From contig JAEWBO010000023.1 of NCBI GenBank assembly GCA_023391105.1, forward strand, positions 1-64,000: a stretch of 64,000 bases of DNA. Direction: 5' to 3'. Positions 1 to 8,533 of the stretch are shown in pieces. The position numbers and the translations under genes are program-made. Source of the DNA: Bacillota bacterium (lineage in GTDB: Bacteria > Bacillota > Clostridia > Christensenellales > SZUA-584). Each line of letters opens with the position of its first letter. The stretch's first letter is position 1. Under the pieces are notes generated by a model. The model had not been told where the DNA came from. It saw only the letters and a list, made by a program, of their open reading frames with translations, and made no database searches.

Positions 1-826
1 TCAGCAGATTTGTATCCTGTGTGGGGATCACCGGTATGTTATGCTTCATGATACCGTAACTCTCGATTAATGCCAGCCATCGTTTACCTATCGGCGTTTC
101 ATAGAAGTTCTCAGTGACTTCATCCCAAGGAACCTCTGTTTGCATGATGTCCTCTATCCTCGTGCCCTCCTTTGTATACTGTGTTGAAGAAGGATAACCG
201 GCAGGTATATATTTATATTCATTAGTAAGCGGATCAGACCAATCCTTCAGCATCATAATGTATGTTTTGGATGCGTGCAGCGGATATGGATGAGGGTCAT
301 AATGATTAGAGAATAATATCTCGTCTCTATAATCCAAGCGTCCGGACAAAACCTTCTTGACCTTCACACGCACGGGGTGATCGGTCTGGCAATCCTCAAG
401 CGGCTGAACTTCCGCGATAAGAGTTCTGAAATCAAGTATCCAGTCAGAATAAGGGTTCTCATCGACAACATAATCAGGAGAAAACGCGACGTAATACGGC
501 CTTTTTTCGGGATTTAATATATAATTGGCGCCCTCAAAGTCCAGAACGGAGGGCGGTATAATGCGATCATACGTCGAATACGAAAAATAGGTGTAGCTCT
601 TTTTATCCGCGTCCCACATTTCACCCCTTTCCACCCCCGTTGCTTTTTGCTGCACCGTGCCAATCGTGGTGAAGGTGTTTTCGATCTTGTCAATATTCTT
701 TCCAGCGATAACCCAAAGGTTAAAGCCCAGCATAAAAAACGCCACAGTGAGCACGAGCAGTACTAAAAAGAAAACCGTTTTCACCGGCGTGCGCTTAAGC
801 TGCTTTAAGCTGTTGGAAACAACCAT
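1..826 (-). CDS. ABC transporter permease, FtsX/MacB type (partial, N-terminal part)
   Basis: An open reading frame of about 275 codons begins at an ATG complementary to 824-826 behind a good ribosome binding site (AAAGGAG) and runs off the window start without a stop. The first residues (MVVSNSLKQLKRTPVKTVFF) are the short cytoplasmic lead of a MacB/FtsX permease, followed by one membrane helix (about residues 18-42) and then the start of a large extracytoplasmic domain. It lies 13 bases downstream of the ATPase gene, in the same direction, so it should be the second membrane subunit of that transporter. The four-helix core common to the family would lie beyond the window. Seen: lead, helix, spacing. 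Inferred: subunit role. Confidence 0.8.
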   Translation of the reverse strand, partial: MVVSNSLKQLKRTPVKTVFFLVLLVLTVAFFMLGFNLWVIAGKNIDKIENTFTTIGTVQQKATGVERGEMWDADKKSYTYFSYSTYDRIIPPSVLDFEGANYILNPEKRPYYVAFSPDYVVDENPYSDWILDFRTLIAEVQPLEDCQTDHPVRVKVKKVLSGRLDYRDEILFSNHYDPHPYPLHASKTYIMMLKDWSDPLTNEYKYIPAGYPSSTQYTKEGTRIEDIMQTEVPWDEVTENFYETPIGKRWLALIESYGIMKHNIPVIPTQDTNLL

Positions 827-839
827 TCCGTTTCTCCTT

Positions 840-1508
840 TCAGCTTACCATTTCGCCGTCGCTCATCACAAATACCACATCCGCCTGCTCGGCCACAGCC
901 TCGTTATGCGTCACCACAATCGCTGTATAGCCGCGCTCATGAGCAAGCCTTTTGATCAAACCGACCACGGTCTGTTCATTCGCGGTGTCGAGATTGCCTG
1001 TCGGCTCATCGGCCAGCAGTATTTTCCCGCCAGCCGCCAGCGCCCGCGCGATAGCGATGCGCTGCTGTTCGCCGCCGCTCATCATCTGCGGAAACTTGCG
1101 GTAAACCGTTTCGTTAAGCCCCACATCCGCAAACAGCTTTTTAGCCACCTCTGCTGCCTCGCGTTTGTGTTTGCCCTGAAGCTCCAGCGGATACATGACA
1201 TTTTCGAGCGTCGTGAGCAACGGAAAAAGGTTGAACGACTGATAGATCACCGAAGCAGTATCTCGGCGATAGCGGTTCCGATTTATCGACGACATCGGTT
1301 TTCCCTCAAAGAAAATCTCCCCGCTGGTCGGCAGATCCAGCCCCGCCAGCAACGACAGCAGCGTGCTTTTGCCGCTGCCCGAGCGCCCGACGACCGCATA
1401 CATCTTTCCCGCTTCAAAGAGGCAGGATACGTTTTTCACAGCCTCGACCTTCTGATATTTATTCGTATACGTATAGCTGACGTTTTCAACGCTTAGAATT
1501 TGACTCAT
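840..1508 (-). CDS. ABC transporter ATP-binding protein, MacB/LolD-like
   Basis: This 222-residue nucleotide-binding subunit energises the transporter whose permeases flank it. Visible motifs are Walker A GRSGSGKST (41-49), a Q-loop glutamine near 90, the ABC signature SGGEQ (144-148), Walker B ILLADE (163-168) with the D-loop GNLD, and the H-loop TH near 200. Size and motif spacing are typical of the LolD/MacB ATPase branch, whose members work with FtsX-like permeases in peptide or lipoprotein export and antimicrobial resistance. It starts 5 bases after the upstream permease stop, so the three genes form an operon. The substrate cannot be read from the sequence. Confidence 0.93.
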   Translation of the reverse strand: MSQILSVENVSYTYTNKYQKVEAVKNVSCLFEAGKMYAVVGRSGSGKSTLLSLLAGLDLPTSGEIFFEGKPMSSINRNRYRRDTASVIYQSFNLFPLLTTLENVMYPLELQGKHKREAAEVAKKLFADVGLNETVYRKFPQMMSGGEQQRIAIARALAAGGKILLADEPTGNLDTANEQTVVGLIKRLAHERGYTAIVVTHNEAVAEQADVVFVMSDGEMVS

Positions 1509-1513
1509 ATCGT

Positions 1514-2737
1514 TTATTCCTCCGTTTTATTAAGGCCGGTCATCAGATTCCGTCTGCTTATTTGAACCGCCGCAGCCACGATGCCAAGCACAAAGCTCAA
1601 GAAGAAGAGCATCGAAATCAGCGGTGTGCCGATGCCGGCAAAGCCGATCAGCAGCGCGGATATCGCGATGCCAAGCAGCGAACCCGCAAGCCCCAGTACA
1701 GCGAACTCGATCAGCATGATCGTGACACATGCCGCGCGGCTTGTGCCCAAAGAGCGCATCACGACGATATCAGTTCGTCTGCTTTGCATGAGCAGATAAG
1801 ATATCACATACCCGACCAAGGTGATGACAATAAACACGATGGGTGCAAAGGCATACAGGGTTTTAATGTTATTCTTAAGGCTATTGGCCGTCGAAATAAA
1901 CGTTTGATCCCTTACGCTAAGCGCACCGCCGCTGAGCGTCTCCTCGGCAGTCGGTACGGCGGGTATCAAGAAAAGGTCATCCATGGCTGTCTTGAACGTG
2001 TTGAGGTTAAGCGGATCCGCCACGTTGAAGAAGACGGAGTCCAGATAGAAATGTTCATCGGCCTTTTTGTTGAGCGCTTTGCTCCAGCCAACAGGACATA
2101 CGAGGTTCGTCACCGTTTCCCGGTTGGTCACCGCGGCGGACATGCTTCCCACGATGCGTATATCCTGCGTCCCCAGCGGTTTGAAAGAAAAAGACCAATT
2201 CTCGCTGTTGTATTTCAGCGCATAAACCGCGAGCTCCACTGTATCACCGATAGAAAGACTGTTGCTTTCCAGATAAGCCTCGTCCGCTATACAAACGGCG
2301 TCTTCTCCCTGCATAAGACTTTCATCAACGCCGTCCATCATCGTGATGGTTCTATCGATATATCCCGGAATCGCCTTTGCATCGTTGACGCAGCATATGT
2401 TAATCTCTTTATATTTGTTTTTTTCATCGGGCATATCCGCCGTATTCGCGGCCAGCGGCGCCGTATACAGCAGATCTTTCACGAGCCCGGAGCTTTCAAT
2501 ACCCGCCACCACCTTGCTGCTGATGACAAGCCCCGCGACCTGTGTTCCCGTTGTGTTGCATATCCTCGCTGGAACCGTCACAGCCTGAGGCAGATCAGCA
2601 AGCTGCTTTTCACTTCGTTCAATGTTGTTGATATAAACGGAAACAAACAACACAATGAGCGCGCAGATCAGCACAATAAGTGCACCTTTTTGCTTATGCC
2701 GTCTGATATTCAAAAACGCTTTTCTGAAGCAGAACAT
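1514..2737 (-). CDS. ABC transporter permease, FtsX/MacB type
   Basis: First gene of the three-gene ABC operon, about 407 residues. I use the internal start at MFCFRKAFLNIRRHKQKG, because an AAAGGCGG ribosome binding site sits just upstream and the family begins this way; the longer frame to 2812 adds 25 residues without support. One helix follows the start (about residues 20-38), then a large extracytoplasmic region, then three helices in the last 120 residues (around YAFAPIVFIVITLVGYVI, the alanine/leucine-rich segment after MLIEFAVLG, and ISMLFFLSFVLGIVAAAV). This is the MacB/FtsX layout. No periplasmic adaptor gene is present, as expected in a Gram-positive-type cell. Confidence 0.85.
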   Translation of the reverse strand: MFCFRKAFLNIRRHKQKGALIVLICALIVLFVSVYINNIERSEKQLADLPQAVTVPARICNTTGTQVAGLVISSKVVAGIESSGLVKDLLYTAPLAANTADMPDEKNKYKEINICCVNDAKAIPGYIDRTITMMDGVDESLMQGEDAVCIADEAYLESNSLSIGDTVELAVYALKYNSENWSFSFKPLGTQDIRIVGSMSAAVTNRETVTNLVCPVGWSKALNKKADEHFYLDSVFFNVADPLNLNTFKTAMDDLFLIPAVPTAEETLSGGALSVRDQTFISTANSLKNNIKTLYAFAPIVFIVITLVGYVISYLLMQSRRTDIVVMRSLGTSRAACVTIMLIEFAVLGLAGSLLGIAISALLIGFAGIGTPLISMLFFLSFVLGIVAAAVQISRRNLMTGLNKTEE

Positions 2738-2849
2738 GTCGCCGCCTTTCCCGTCACTCGGACAGTATCCTTGGTTATCGCATGCGTTATTACGACCATG
2801 ATGATTAAGCAATTCATATATGTCTATATATTACTACAATGTATATTTT

Positions 2850-2886
2850 AATGACAATAGCGGTTTTTTATTATCTAATTGTCATT
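2850..2886. promoter_or_regulatory. Inverted repeat upstream of the ABC operon, possible operator
   Basis: Nine-base arms AATGACAAT (2850-2858) and ATTGTCATT (2878-2886) are perfectly complementary with a 19-base AT-rich spacer. The site lies about 115 bases upstream of the first permease start in an otherwise AT-rich promoter region. A two-half-site operator for a response regulator or repressor is plausible, but no regulator gene is adjacent inside the window. Confidence 0.35.
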
Positions 2887-2978
2887 TTTCTGCTAGTCCA
2901 ACGTATTATAATAGCATTATTTTAACTTGGCATCTTAAGAAAGACTGTATTTCTTGAATGCGGCATTGTTCGGCGCAT

Positions 2979-3008
2979 AAAAAAAGCCCTTCGTGTTTGC
3001 AAAGGGCT
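2979..3008 (-). terminator. Intrinsic terminator after prfA
   Basis: AGCCCTT and AAGGGCT form a 7-bp stem (2985-2991 with 3002-3008). Read on the minus strand it is followed by a run of seven T residues. It lies 11 bases after the prfA stop and ends the rpmE-prfA block. Confidence 0.8.
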
Positions 3009-3019
3009 GTGGATTCTTC

Positions 3020-4084
3020 TTATTCCTGCTCGGTAAGCATCTTCGTTTTTTCATCAATGGCCAACGCATCGATCATCTCGTCCATGTCGCCGTCCAGAAA
3101 CTGTTCAAGCTTGTAGAGCGTGAGAGATATGCGGTGGTCTGTCACACGCCCCTGCGGGAAGTTGTAGGTACGGATGCGTTCACTCCTGTCGCCCGAGCCA
3201 ATCTGGCTTTTGCGGTTTTGCGAAAGCTCCTTATCCTGTGCCTGTTTGGCAATGTCATACAGGCGTGCTTTTAGCACCTTCATCGCTTTTTCTTTGTTTT
3301 TCAGCTGCGATTTTTCATCCTGACACGTCACCACGAGGCCTGTCGGCTCATGCGTGATGCGCACGGCAGAGTCTGTGGTATTCACGCTCTGCCCCCCGTT
3401 GCCCGACGAACGGTATACATCGACGCGCAGATCGTTGGGATTAATATCAATGTCCACATCCTCAGCCTCGGGCAGCACTGCCACCGTGGCTGCCGACGTA
3501 TGAATACGTCCGGACGATTCCGTTTCGGGTACGCGCTGCACGCGATGCACGCCGCTTTCAAATTTAAGCCGCGAATAAGCCCCTTTGCCGGTTATCAGCA
3601 GCGTGAGCTCCTTCACGCCGCCAAGCTCGGTGATATTGGAGCCAAGACGTTCAATCGCAAAGCCCGCGCGTTCGGCATAGCGCGTGTACATGCGCCACAA
3701 GCTGCTCCCAAACAGCGCCGCTTCATCGCCTCCCGTACCGGCTCTGATTTCGAGCACCACGTTTTTGTCGTCGTTCGGGTCCTTGGGAACGAGCAGCAGC
3801 TTCAACTCTTCGGCCATCTTTTTTTCGTTCTGCTGACGAAGAATAAGCTCTTCCTTGGCCATCGCGGCGATCTCTTCGTCCTTATCAAGCGCCATCAGCT
3901 TCAAATCGTCTATCTGCGCGTGGTTATCCAAATACTCATTGTACTTGTTTACCACTTCAGAAAGCGACGAATGCTCTCTCACGAGCTTCGTATAAAGCTC
4001 CTGATTCTGTATCACATCATTGTTAGCGAGCTCATGTTCGAGCTCCAAGAATCTTCTTTTGTTTGCTTCCAGCTTGTCAAACAT
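3020..4084 (-). CDS. prfA: Peptide chain release factor 1
   Basis: RF1 recognises UAA and UAG stop codons and triggers peptidyl-tRNA hydrolysis. The 354-residue protein has the GGQ loop in the context SSGNGGQSVNTTDSAV, whose glutamine is methylated by PrmC, and the RF1 tripeptide position reads PET within HRVQRVPETESSGRIHTSA. I chose the start MFDKLEANKR over the longer frame to 4132. It follows an AGGTG ribosome binding site, gives the family's usual length, and starts 10 bases after the prmC stop instead of overlapping it. The modifying enzyme PrmC is encoded directly upstream in the same operon. Confidence 0.97.
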   Translation of the reverse strand: MFDKLEANKRRFLELEHELANNDVIQNQELYTKLVREHSSLSEVVNKYNEYLDNHAQIDDLKLMALDKDEEIAAMAKEELILRQQNEKKMAEELKLLLVPKDPNDDKNVVLEIRAGTGGDEAALFGSSLWRMYTRYAERAGFAIERLGSNITELGGVKELTLLITGKGAYSRLKFESGVHRVQRVPETESSGRIHTSAATVAVLPEAEDVDIDINPNDLRVDVYRSSGNGGQSVNTTDSAVRITHEPTGLVVTCQDEKSQLKNKEKAMKVLKARLYDIAKQAQDKELSQNRKSQIGSGDRSERIRTYNFPQGRVTDHRISLTLYKLEQFLDGDMDEMIDALAIDEKTKMLTEQE

Positions 4085-4094
4085 AAAACACCTG

Positions 4095-4919
4095 TTATCT
4101 TCGGGCCGAAACGATTCTGTCGCGCCCTGCATAGTCTTTTTTACATGTCACGTTGCTAAAGCCGCCTGCTTCAAGCAGCTTTGTGACGTCCTTGCCCTGA
4201 TCCGCACCGATTTCCAGCACCAGCGCGCCGCCTTCATTTAGATACTGCCCGGCTTCATTCGCAAGAATGCGGTAGAAATCAAGACCATCCCCCGCCGTCA
4301 ATGCCATGCGCGGTTCAAAAAACCGCACGCCCGCCTCCAGCGTTTCATAATCGCTGTCGCTCACGTACGGCGGATTGCTGACAATGATATCATACGTGTC
4401 CGTCACCGAGCCAAACATGTCGCTTAAAAAAAAGCGGATGTCCGCGTTGTTTAATCCGGCATTCTCTATCGCAATGCTGAGTGCCTTTTCGCTTAAGTCG
4501 CATGCGTCCGCTTGAATTCCCGCTTCTGTTTGCAGCGATATCGCGATGCAACCGCTGCCTGTGCACATATCCAGAGCGCGTTTATACCCGTTGGCGCGAA
4601 TCAGGCTTAACGCCTCTTCGACCACAAGCTCTGTCTCCTGCCGCGGAATCAACACATCAGGCGTCACACGCACAATTAAGTGTCTGAAATACGCGCACCC
4701 TGTGACATATTGGACGGGTTCACCGGCGGCACACCTTTGCGCCATCGCCTCGATTTTGCTTAATGCAGCGGCATTCACATCTTTGCAGACAAAGATGTCA
4801 GCCATCCCGATGCCAAGCGCCTCAGCCACAATCACGCGTGCCTTTGCGTCTGGCTCCGAGATACCCGCCTTACTAAGCGTCTCCCTGACAGAAACATATG
4901 CGTCTTTTGCCGTTGCCAT
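4095..4919 (-). CDS. prmC: Peptide chain release factor N5-glutamine methyltransferase
   Basis: PrmC (HemK) uses S-adenosylmethionine to methylate the GGQ glutamine of release factors. The 274-residue protein has a helical N-terminal substrate-binding domain (1-90), a Rossmann-type SAM-binding motif ALDMCTGSGCIAIS, and the diagnostic NPPY motif (SNPPYVSDSDY) that positions the glutamine amide. It sits between the DUF1385 gene (7 bases upstream) and prfA (10 bases downstream), the classical Firmicute arrangement. The ribosome binding site is weak, suggesting coupled translation with the gene before it. Confidence 0.96.
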   Translation of the reverse strand: MATAKDAYVSVRETLSKAGISEPDAKARVIVAEALGIGMADIFVCKDVNAAALSKIEAMAQRCAAGEPVQYVTGCAYFRHLIVRVTPDVLIPRQETELVVEEALSLIRANGYKRALDMCTGSGCIAISLQTEAGIQADACDLSEKALSIAIENAGLNNADIRFFLSDMFGSVTDTYDIIVSNPPYVSDSDYETLEAGVRFFEPRMALTAGDGLDFYRILANEAGQYLNEGGALVLEIGADQGKDVTKLLEAGGFSNVTCKKDYAGRDRIVSARR

Positions 4920-4926
4920 GCCGCTT

Positions 4927-5946
4927 TTATTCTTCCGTCTGGGTTGCCGGTTCCAAAGGCGTTTTTGTTGTCTCTTCCGCTTTTTTAGGAGAAGGACGGT
5001 AAAAGCTTTTCACAAGCTCGTCAAGCTCTTCGTTGGTCACTTCATCCTGCGCCGCTTTAAACGCAACGATCGCCACCTCCACCATGCTGTCATCCGGATT
5101 GGCTGTTGTCAGCTTTTGAAGCATCATGCCCGGCCAGCGGATAACGCGAAAGAAAAGCGAGTCGCCCTTGGCCGCAAACTTTAAAAACTCGTACGCGATG
5201 CCTGCAACCACCGGCAGCATCAGCAGCCTTAGCCCAATGCGCGCGAACCACGAAGGGTTCCACCCCAGCAGCGAAAACAGCAGTATGGATATCACCATCA
5301 CAAGCAGCAGATAGCTGGTTCCGCAGCGCGGATGCAGCGTTCTGTATTTTTGAATATTTTCTACAATCAGAGGCTCTTCGTGCTCAAAGCAATTAATCGT
5401 CTTGTGCTCAGCGCCGTGATACTGAAACACACGCTTGATCTCTTTGATAAGTGTGATCAGCATCACATAGCCAAAGAACAGCACGAGACGGATGCCGCCT
5501 TCGGTCAGGTTCATCAAAAATGACGACGAAATCAGAGGCCGCAAAAGATTGGCCAGCACAGTGGGCAGTATAAAGAAGATACCCACAGCCAAGCCGATCG
5601 AGAGGATAACGGCAAACACCATCGCCACGTCCATCGCATCCTTGCCGGATTTTTTCGCCACGTATTGTTCAAACTTCGAGGGCTCATAATCTTCAGCAGT
5701 GTCGTCATAGAGCTTTGCCGATTTGGTGATCGTCTTCACACCGAAAACCATCATATCAATAAAAGACACAACGCCGCGTACGACTGGCCATCCAAAGAAC
5801 TTGTTCTTTTTGGTTGCGGATACCACATCTTCTCGTTCATAGACGATCTCGCCGGTGGCTTTTCGCACAGCGAGCCCGCTTTTTGACGGAGAGCGCATCA
5901 TGACGCCTTCCAACACGCCCTGCCCGCCGATATTGCATTTTTTCAT
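4927..5946 (-). CDS. DUF1385 family membrane protein (YqhQ-like)
   Basis: This 339-residue membrane protein begins MKKCNIGGQGVLEGVMMRSP, the hallmark N-terminus of DUF1385, behind a GAGGGG ribosome binding site; the frame open to 5991 adds an unsupported extension. Helices lie near residues 105-130, 145-165 and 205-260, and the family segment YHGAEHKTINCFEH is present, with conserved histidines and acids that suggest metal binding. Its biochemical function is not established. It is usually found next to rpmE, prmC and prfA, as here. The last 25 residues are a Lys/Glu/Thr-rich cytoplasmic tail. Confidence 0.9.
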   Translation of the reverse strand: MKKCNIGGQGVLEGVMMRSPSKSGLAVRKATGEIVYEREDVVSATKKNKFFGWPVVRGVVSFIDMMVFGVKTITKSAKLYDDTAEDYEPSKFEQYVAKKSGKDAMDVAMVFAVILSIGLAVGIFFILPTVLANLLRPLISSSFLMNLTEGGIRLVLFFGYVMLITLIKEIKRVFQYHGAEHKTINCFEHEEPLIVENIQKYRTLHPRCGTSYLLLVMVISILLFSLLGWNPSWFARIGLRLLMLPVVAGIAYEFLKFAAKGDSLFFRVIRWPGMMLQKLTTANPDDSMVEVAIVAFKAAQDEVTNEELDELVKSFYRPSPKKAEETTKTPLEPATQTEE

Positions 5947-6051
5947 AATGCCCCTCGTTTCTTGTTTACAGGTGCCCCAAGTATACACCAATTTGGGCAG
6001 AAAGTAAAACAGACCGTTATTCCGGCCTGCTTAAAAATCGTCACATCACAT

Positions 6052-6255
6052 TTACTTTTGAATGCCGTATCTTTTGTTGAAACGGTCAACGCGGCCGCCT
6101 GTATCCACCAGTTTCTGCTTCCCGGTGAAGAACGGATGGCACGCAGAGCAAATTTCGATCTTGAGATCCTTTTTGACCGAGCCTGTCTTGAATGTCGCGC
6201 CACATGCACATGTGACCGTACACTCATGATACTCGGGATGTATGCCTTGTTTCAT
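6052..6255 (-). CDS. rpmE: 50S ribosomal protein L31, zinc-binding form
   Basis: A 67-residue protein, the usual length of bacterial L31. It carries the four zinc-binding cysteines C16, C18, C36 and C39 and the conserved CSACHPFFTG and RVDRFNKRYG segments. Because the cysteines are present this is the zinc (C+) form; no zinc-free paralogue is seen in the window. It is the first gene of the rpmE, DUF1385, prmC, prfA cluster. Confidence 0.97.
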   Translation of the reverse strand: MKQGIHPEYHECTVTCACGATFKTGSVKKDLKIEICSACHPFFTGKQKLVDTGGRVDRFNKRYGIQK

Positions 6256-6410
6256 TTGTACTCACCTCTATTCTTACCGGCTGCATTTTAAGCTGCCAGC
6301 GTAAAAGTCACAAAACTGATTATAACATATGATTCGGAAAAATCAACGGTTTTTTTATGAAAATTGCCACGTTTGGCGAACCATTATATTTTTTAAGCCA
6401 ATCCCCATTC

Positions 6411-7595
6411 TTACTTGATCTTAGCCGCCGGATCATGCCGCTGTAACGTGCCCTTATTCCCCTTGAGTTTTATCTGCATGGCCACGATACCGACGATGCA
6501 CAGCGCTGCCATACTCATGAATCCCACCATGTATCCGGAACAGTCCACAAGCACGCCCGTAGCAATGGGACCCAGCGTCATGCCGATGCCGTAGGACGCC
6601 TGAAAAACAGCCATCCTGGTAGACCGGCATCCTGGCTGTGCGTTTTCCATCACGCAGGCCATCAGCTGCGACATCAACGCCCCGTTTGCAATACCGCAGA
6701 TCCCCTGAAGGATGTAAAGCTGCCACATTGCCGTCGTCAGAGGCGTAAATACGCAGTTAACAACAAGGCATGTAAACAGCCCAGTGATCAACGTTTTATT
6801 GCTCCATCTCTTTACCGAGCCAATCGTCAGGGACGAAAGCACACCCACAGTCATAAAAACAATCATGAGAAAGGCCAGCTCGGTTTCCGCGCCCGTCAGC
6901 TTCTTTGCATACGTTGTGGTAAAAGACAGCGTCGTAGAAAAGATGGCAGCCTGCATCACCATCCCCAGCAGAGAATAGAAAATCAATGATTTATCCCGCA
7001 GTATCTCCTTCAGATCGGTTTGTTTGATTTGCGCTGCTTCCGCTCTATCCTCTCTGATAAATATAAGCGTCAATATACTAAGGAAAGCGGAAATGATGCT
7101 TGCCACAAACAGGAACGTAACGCCCAGCGCTTCATTGATATACGCACTGGCAATGAAAGCGAGTAAAACGCCGCCGTTGTTAGCCGCTATCACGATGCCG
7201 GTGGCTTTTTTGAGCTCACTTGGATCAAACAGCGATGAAAAGAAGACGGTGACGGAAACCCACGTGGCCGACGTCATGCCCGAAAGGAAGTTAGCTGCCA
7301 AAAAAGCGGCCGGAACCGGAAACAGCAGACGGATTACCGATGCCGCTGCCGCACATACAAGGCCAATGAATATCAGCTTTTTCTGCGGGCTTCGTCTGTC
7401 TGCCAATATGCCGACGGGCACTCGAAGCAACACCTGTGCAAACCCGTATGACCCCACGATGATGCCGACAAACGATGAAGCGGCGCCTAAAGACAACAGA
7501 TAGGGTGTGTGATACGGGATGTATACATATTGTGAAAACCAGAAAAACAGTATCATAATGATGAGAAGCGTCTTTGTCACGTTTGTCTTTTGCAT
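6411..7595 (-). CDS. Major facilitator superfamily transporter, probable exporter
   Basis: The 394-residue protein has about 12 hydrophobic segments and the MFS loop signature between helices 2 and 3, GILADRRSPQKKLIF, typical of drug or sugar efflux proteins of the YfcJ/YhhS/AraJ kind. I chose MQKTNVTKTLLI as the start: TGGAG precedes it, and the longer frame to 7652 would run through the promoter and operator described below. The gene stands alone. The tail is short and basic (KLKGNKGTLQRHDPAAKIK). The substrate is unknown. Confidence 0.88.
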   Translation of the reverse strand: MQKTNVTKTLLIIMILFFWFSQYVYIPYHTPYLLSLGAASSFVGIIVGSYGFAQVLLRVPVGILADRRSPQKKLIFIGLVCAAAASVIRLLFPVPAAFLAANFLSGMTSATWVSVTVFFSSLFDPSELKKATGIVIAANNGGVLLAFIASAYINEALGVTFLFVASIISAFLSILTLIFIREDRAEAAQIKQTDLKEILRDKSLIFYSLLGMVMQAAIFSTTLSFTTTYAKKLTGAETELAFLMIVFMTVGVLSSLTIGSVKRWSNKTLITGLFTCLVVNCVFTPLTTAMWQLYILQGICGIANGALMSQLMACVMENAQPGCRSTRMAVFQASYGIGMTLGPIATGVLVDCSGYMVGFMSMAALCIVGIVAMQIKLKGNKGTLQRHDPAAKIK

Positions 7596-7620
7596 ATCTG
7601 ACTCCAGTCTGTCCAAAAGT

Positions 7621-7668
7621 GGTCTACGAAGACTTAAGTATTCTAGACCCAATTGCGCTGCTTTGCAA
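7621..7668 (-). promoter_or_regulatory. Promoter with overlapping dyad operator for the MFS gene
   Basis: On the minus strand, -35 TTGCAA (7663-7668) and -10 TAGAAT (7640-7645) are separated by 17 bases. A dyad covers the -10 box and start region: GGTCTA (7621-7626) pairs with TAGACC (7644-7649), nested around the palindrome ACTTAAGT (7632-7639). A dyad in this position suggests repression by a dimeric regulator, possibly one that senses the exported compound. No regulator is adjacent. The rest of the 7669-7965 interval shows nothing I can support. Confidence 0.55.
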
Positions 7669-7965
7669 GCTGTTCACTCTCGTTCGCGCTGATTATCTGT
7701 CATAATTTTATCAGTTGAAAAAGATCGAAAGCTCTTAGCTTGCATAAGCTCTTTGAACGATGCAAGCCTTGCTTTTAATGAAAAACTCAGGTTTACGGTA
7801 TTCGCAGCGCTTAAAAAAACCGGCCGCAAGAACGCGCGTACGCCAATCATTATAACGACTTCCCCTCTGTTGAGGCGGTGCTATGGGAAGCGCAGAAAAG
7901 GACTGTGCAGCTTCGCAAAGCGGCATAAACAAGAGCATTCTGATGCAATCATGAAAGATTTGAGA

Positions 7966-7996
7966 AATATAAAAAGCGGCTTTTAAAGGCCGCTTT
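7966..7996 (-). terminator. Intrinsic terminator after the 8010-8480 gene
   Basis: The perfect 8-bp stem AAAGCGGC (7973-7980) with GCCGCTTT (7989-7996) can extend into the loop. On the minus strand it is followed by a T-rich stretch. It begins 13 bases after the stop codon at 8010. Confidence 0.8.
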
Positions 7997-8009
7997 GACG
8001 TGAGTCTCG

Positions 8010-8480
8010 TTAAATCAATATGCTTAGGATGCTGCCATTTGTTTTTTCAAGGTATTGCTTATAAGCTGCCACTGTGTCGGTGTATGCGGTCACGGCGTTG
8101 CGCGTTGATAAAGAATCGCCCAGAGCTTCTCTGACTTTTTTTGTATCGGCCCTGCTGACATCAAGAATACCGAAAAAATCCGACATGTCGGTATCTTTTG
8201 CAAGCAGGCTCACCACACTGTTGCTCAGCGCGTTGTTTGTGCCCCGACCTTTGAATTGGGTCAGCCTGTAGACGTCCTTGGCGTCATTTGCAGCACTGCC
8301 GATGGTGCTGAATTTGGATTCACTGCTGAGCATATCCAGCGCATCGGTGATGTTCGATACATTGAACCTTGCTTGTGACACGGCGGATGTATCTACAGCG
8401 TTTTGCTTAAAGGTATCGCTGTTTGTCAGGGCATAAATGTGATAATAGGACTTAGATAAGCTGGAAACAGCTAAACTCAT
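8010..8480 (-). CDS. Hypothetical protein, 156 residues
   Basis: I do not recognise this protein. It starts behind a clear AAGGGGATG ribosome binding site and ends at its own terminator, so it is very likely real and monocistronic. It has no signal peptide, membrane helix or cysteine. It is rich in Ser, Thr, Asn, Ala and Asp, with probable amphipathic helices (TDALDMLSSESKFS, NAVTAYTDTVAAYKQYLEK). The composition recalls small secreted or surface-filament proteins such as flagellin-like or hook-associated ones, but no motif supports that. It ends with the hydrophobic sequence GSILSILI. Confidence 0.7.
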   Translation of the reverse strand: MSLAVSSLSKSYYHIYALTNSDTFKQNAVDTSAVSQARFNVSNITDALDMLSSESKFSTIGSAANDAKDVYRLTQFKGRGTNNALSNSVVSLLAKDTDMSDFFGILDVSRADTKKVREALGDSLSTRNAVTAYTDTVAAYKQYLEKTNGSILSILI

Positions 8481-8533
8481 TTATGATCATCCCCTTCTTA
8501 TGCATATTATATCGCCGTTTATCCCAAAATACA

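Noticed and set aside
7735..7986. Small frames on both strands before the 8010 gene
   Set aside because: No ribosome binding site, and one runs into the terminator; composition is not protein-like.
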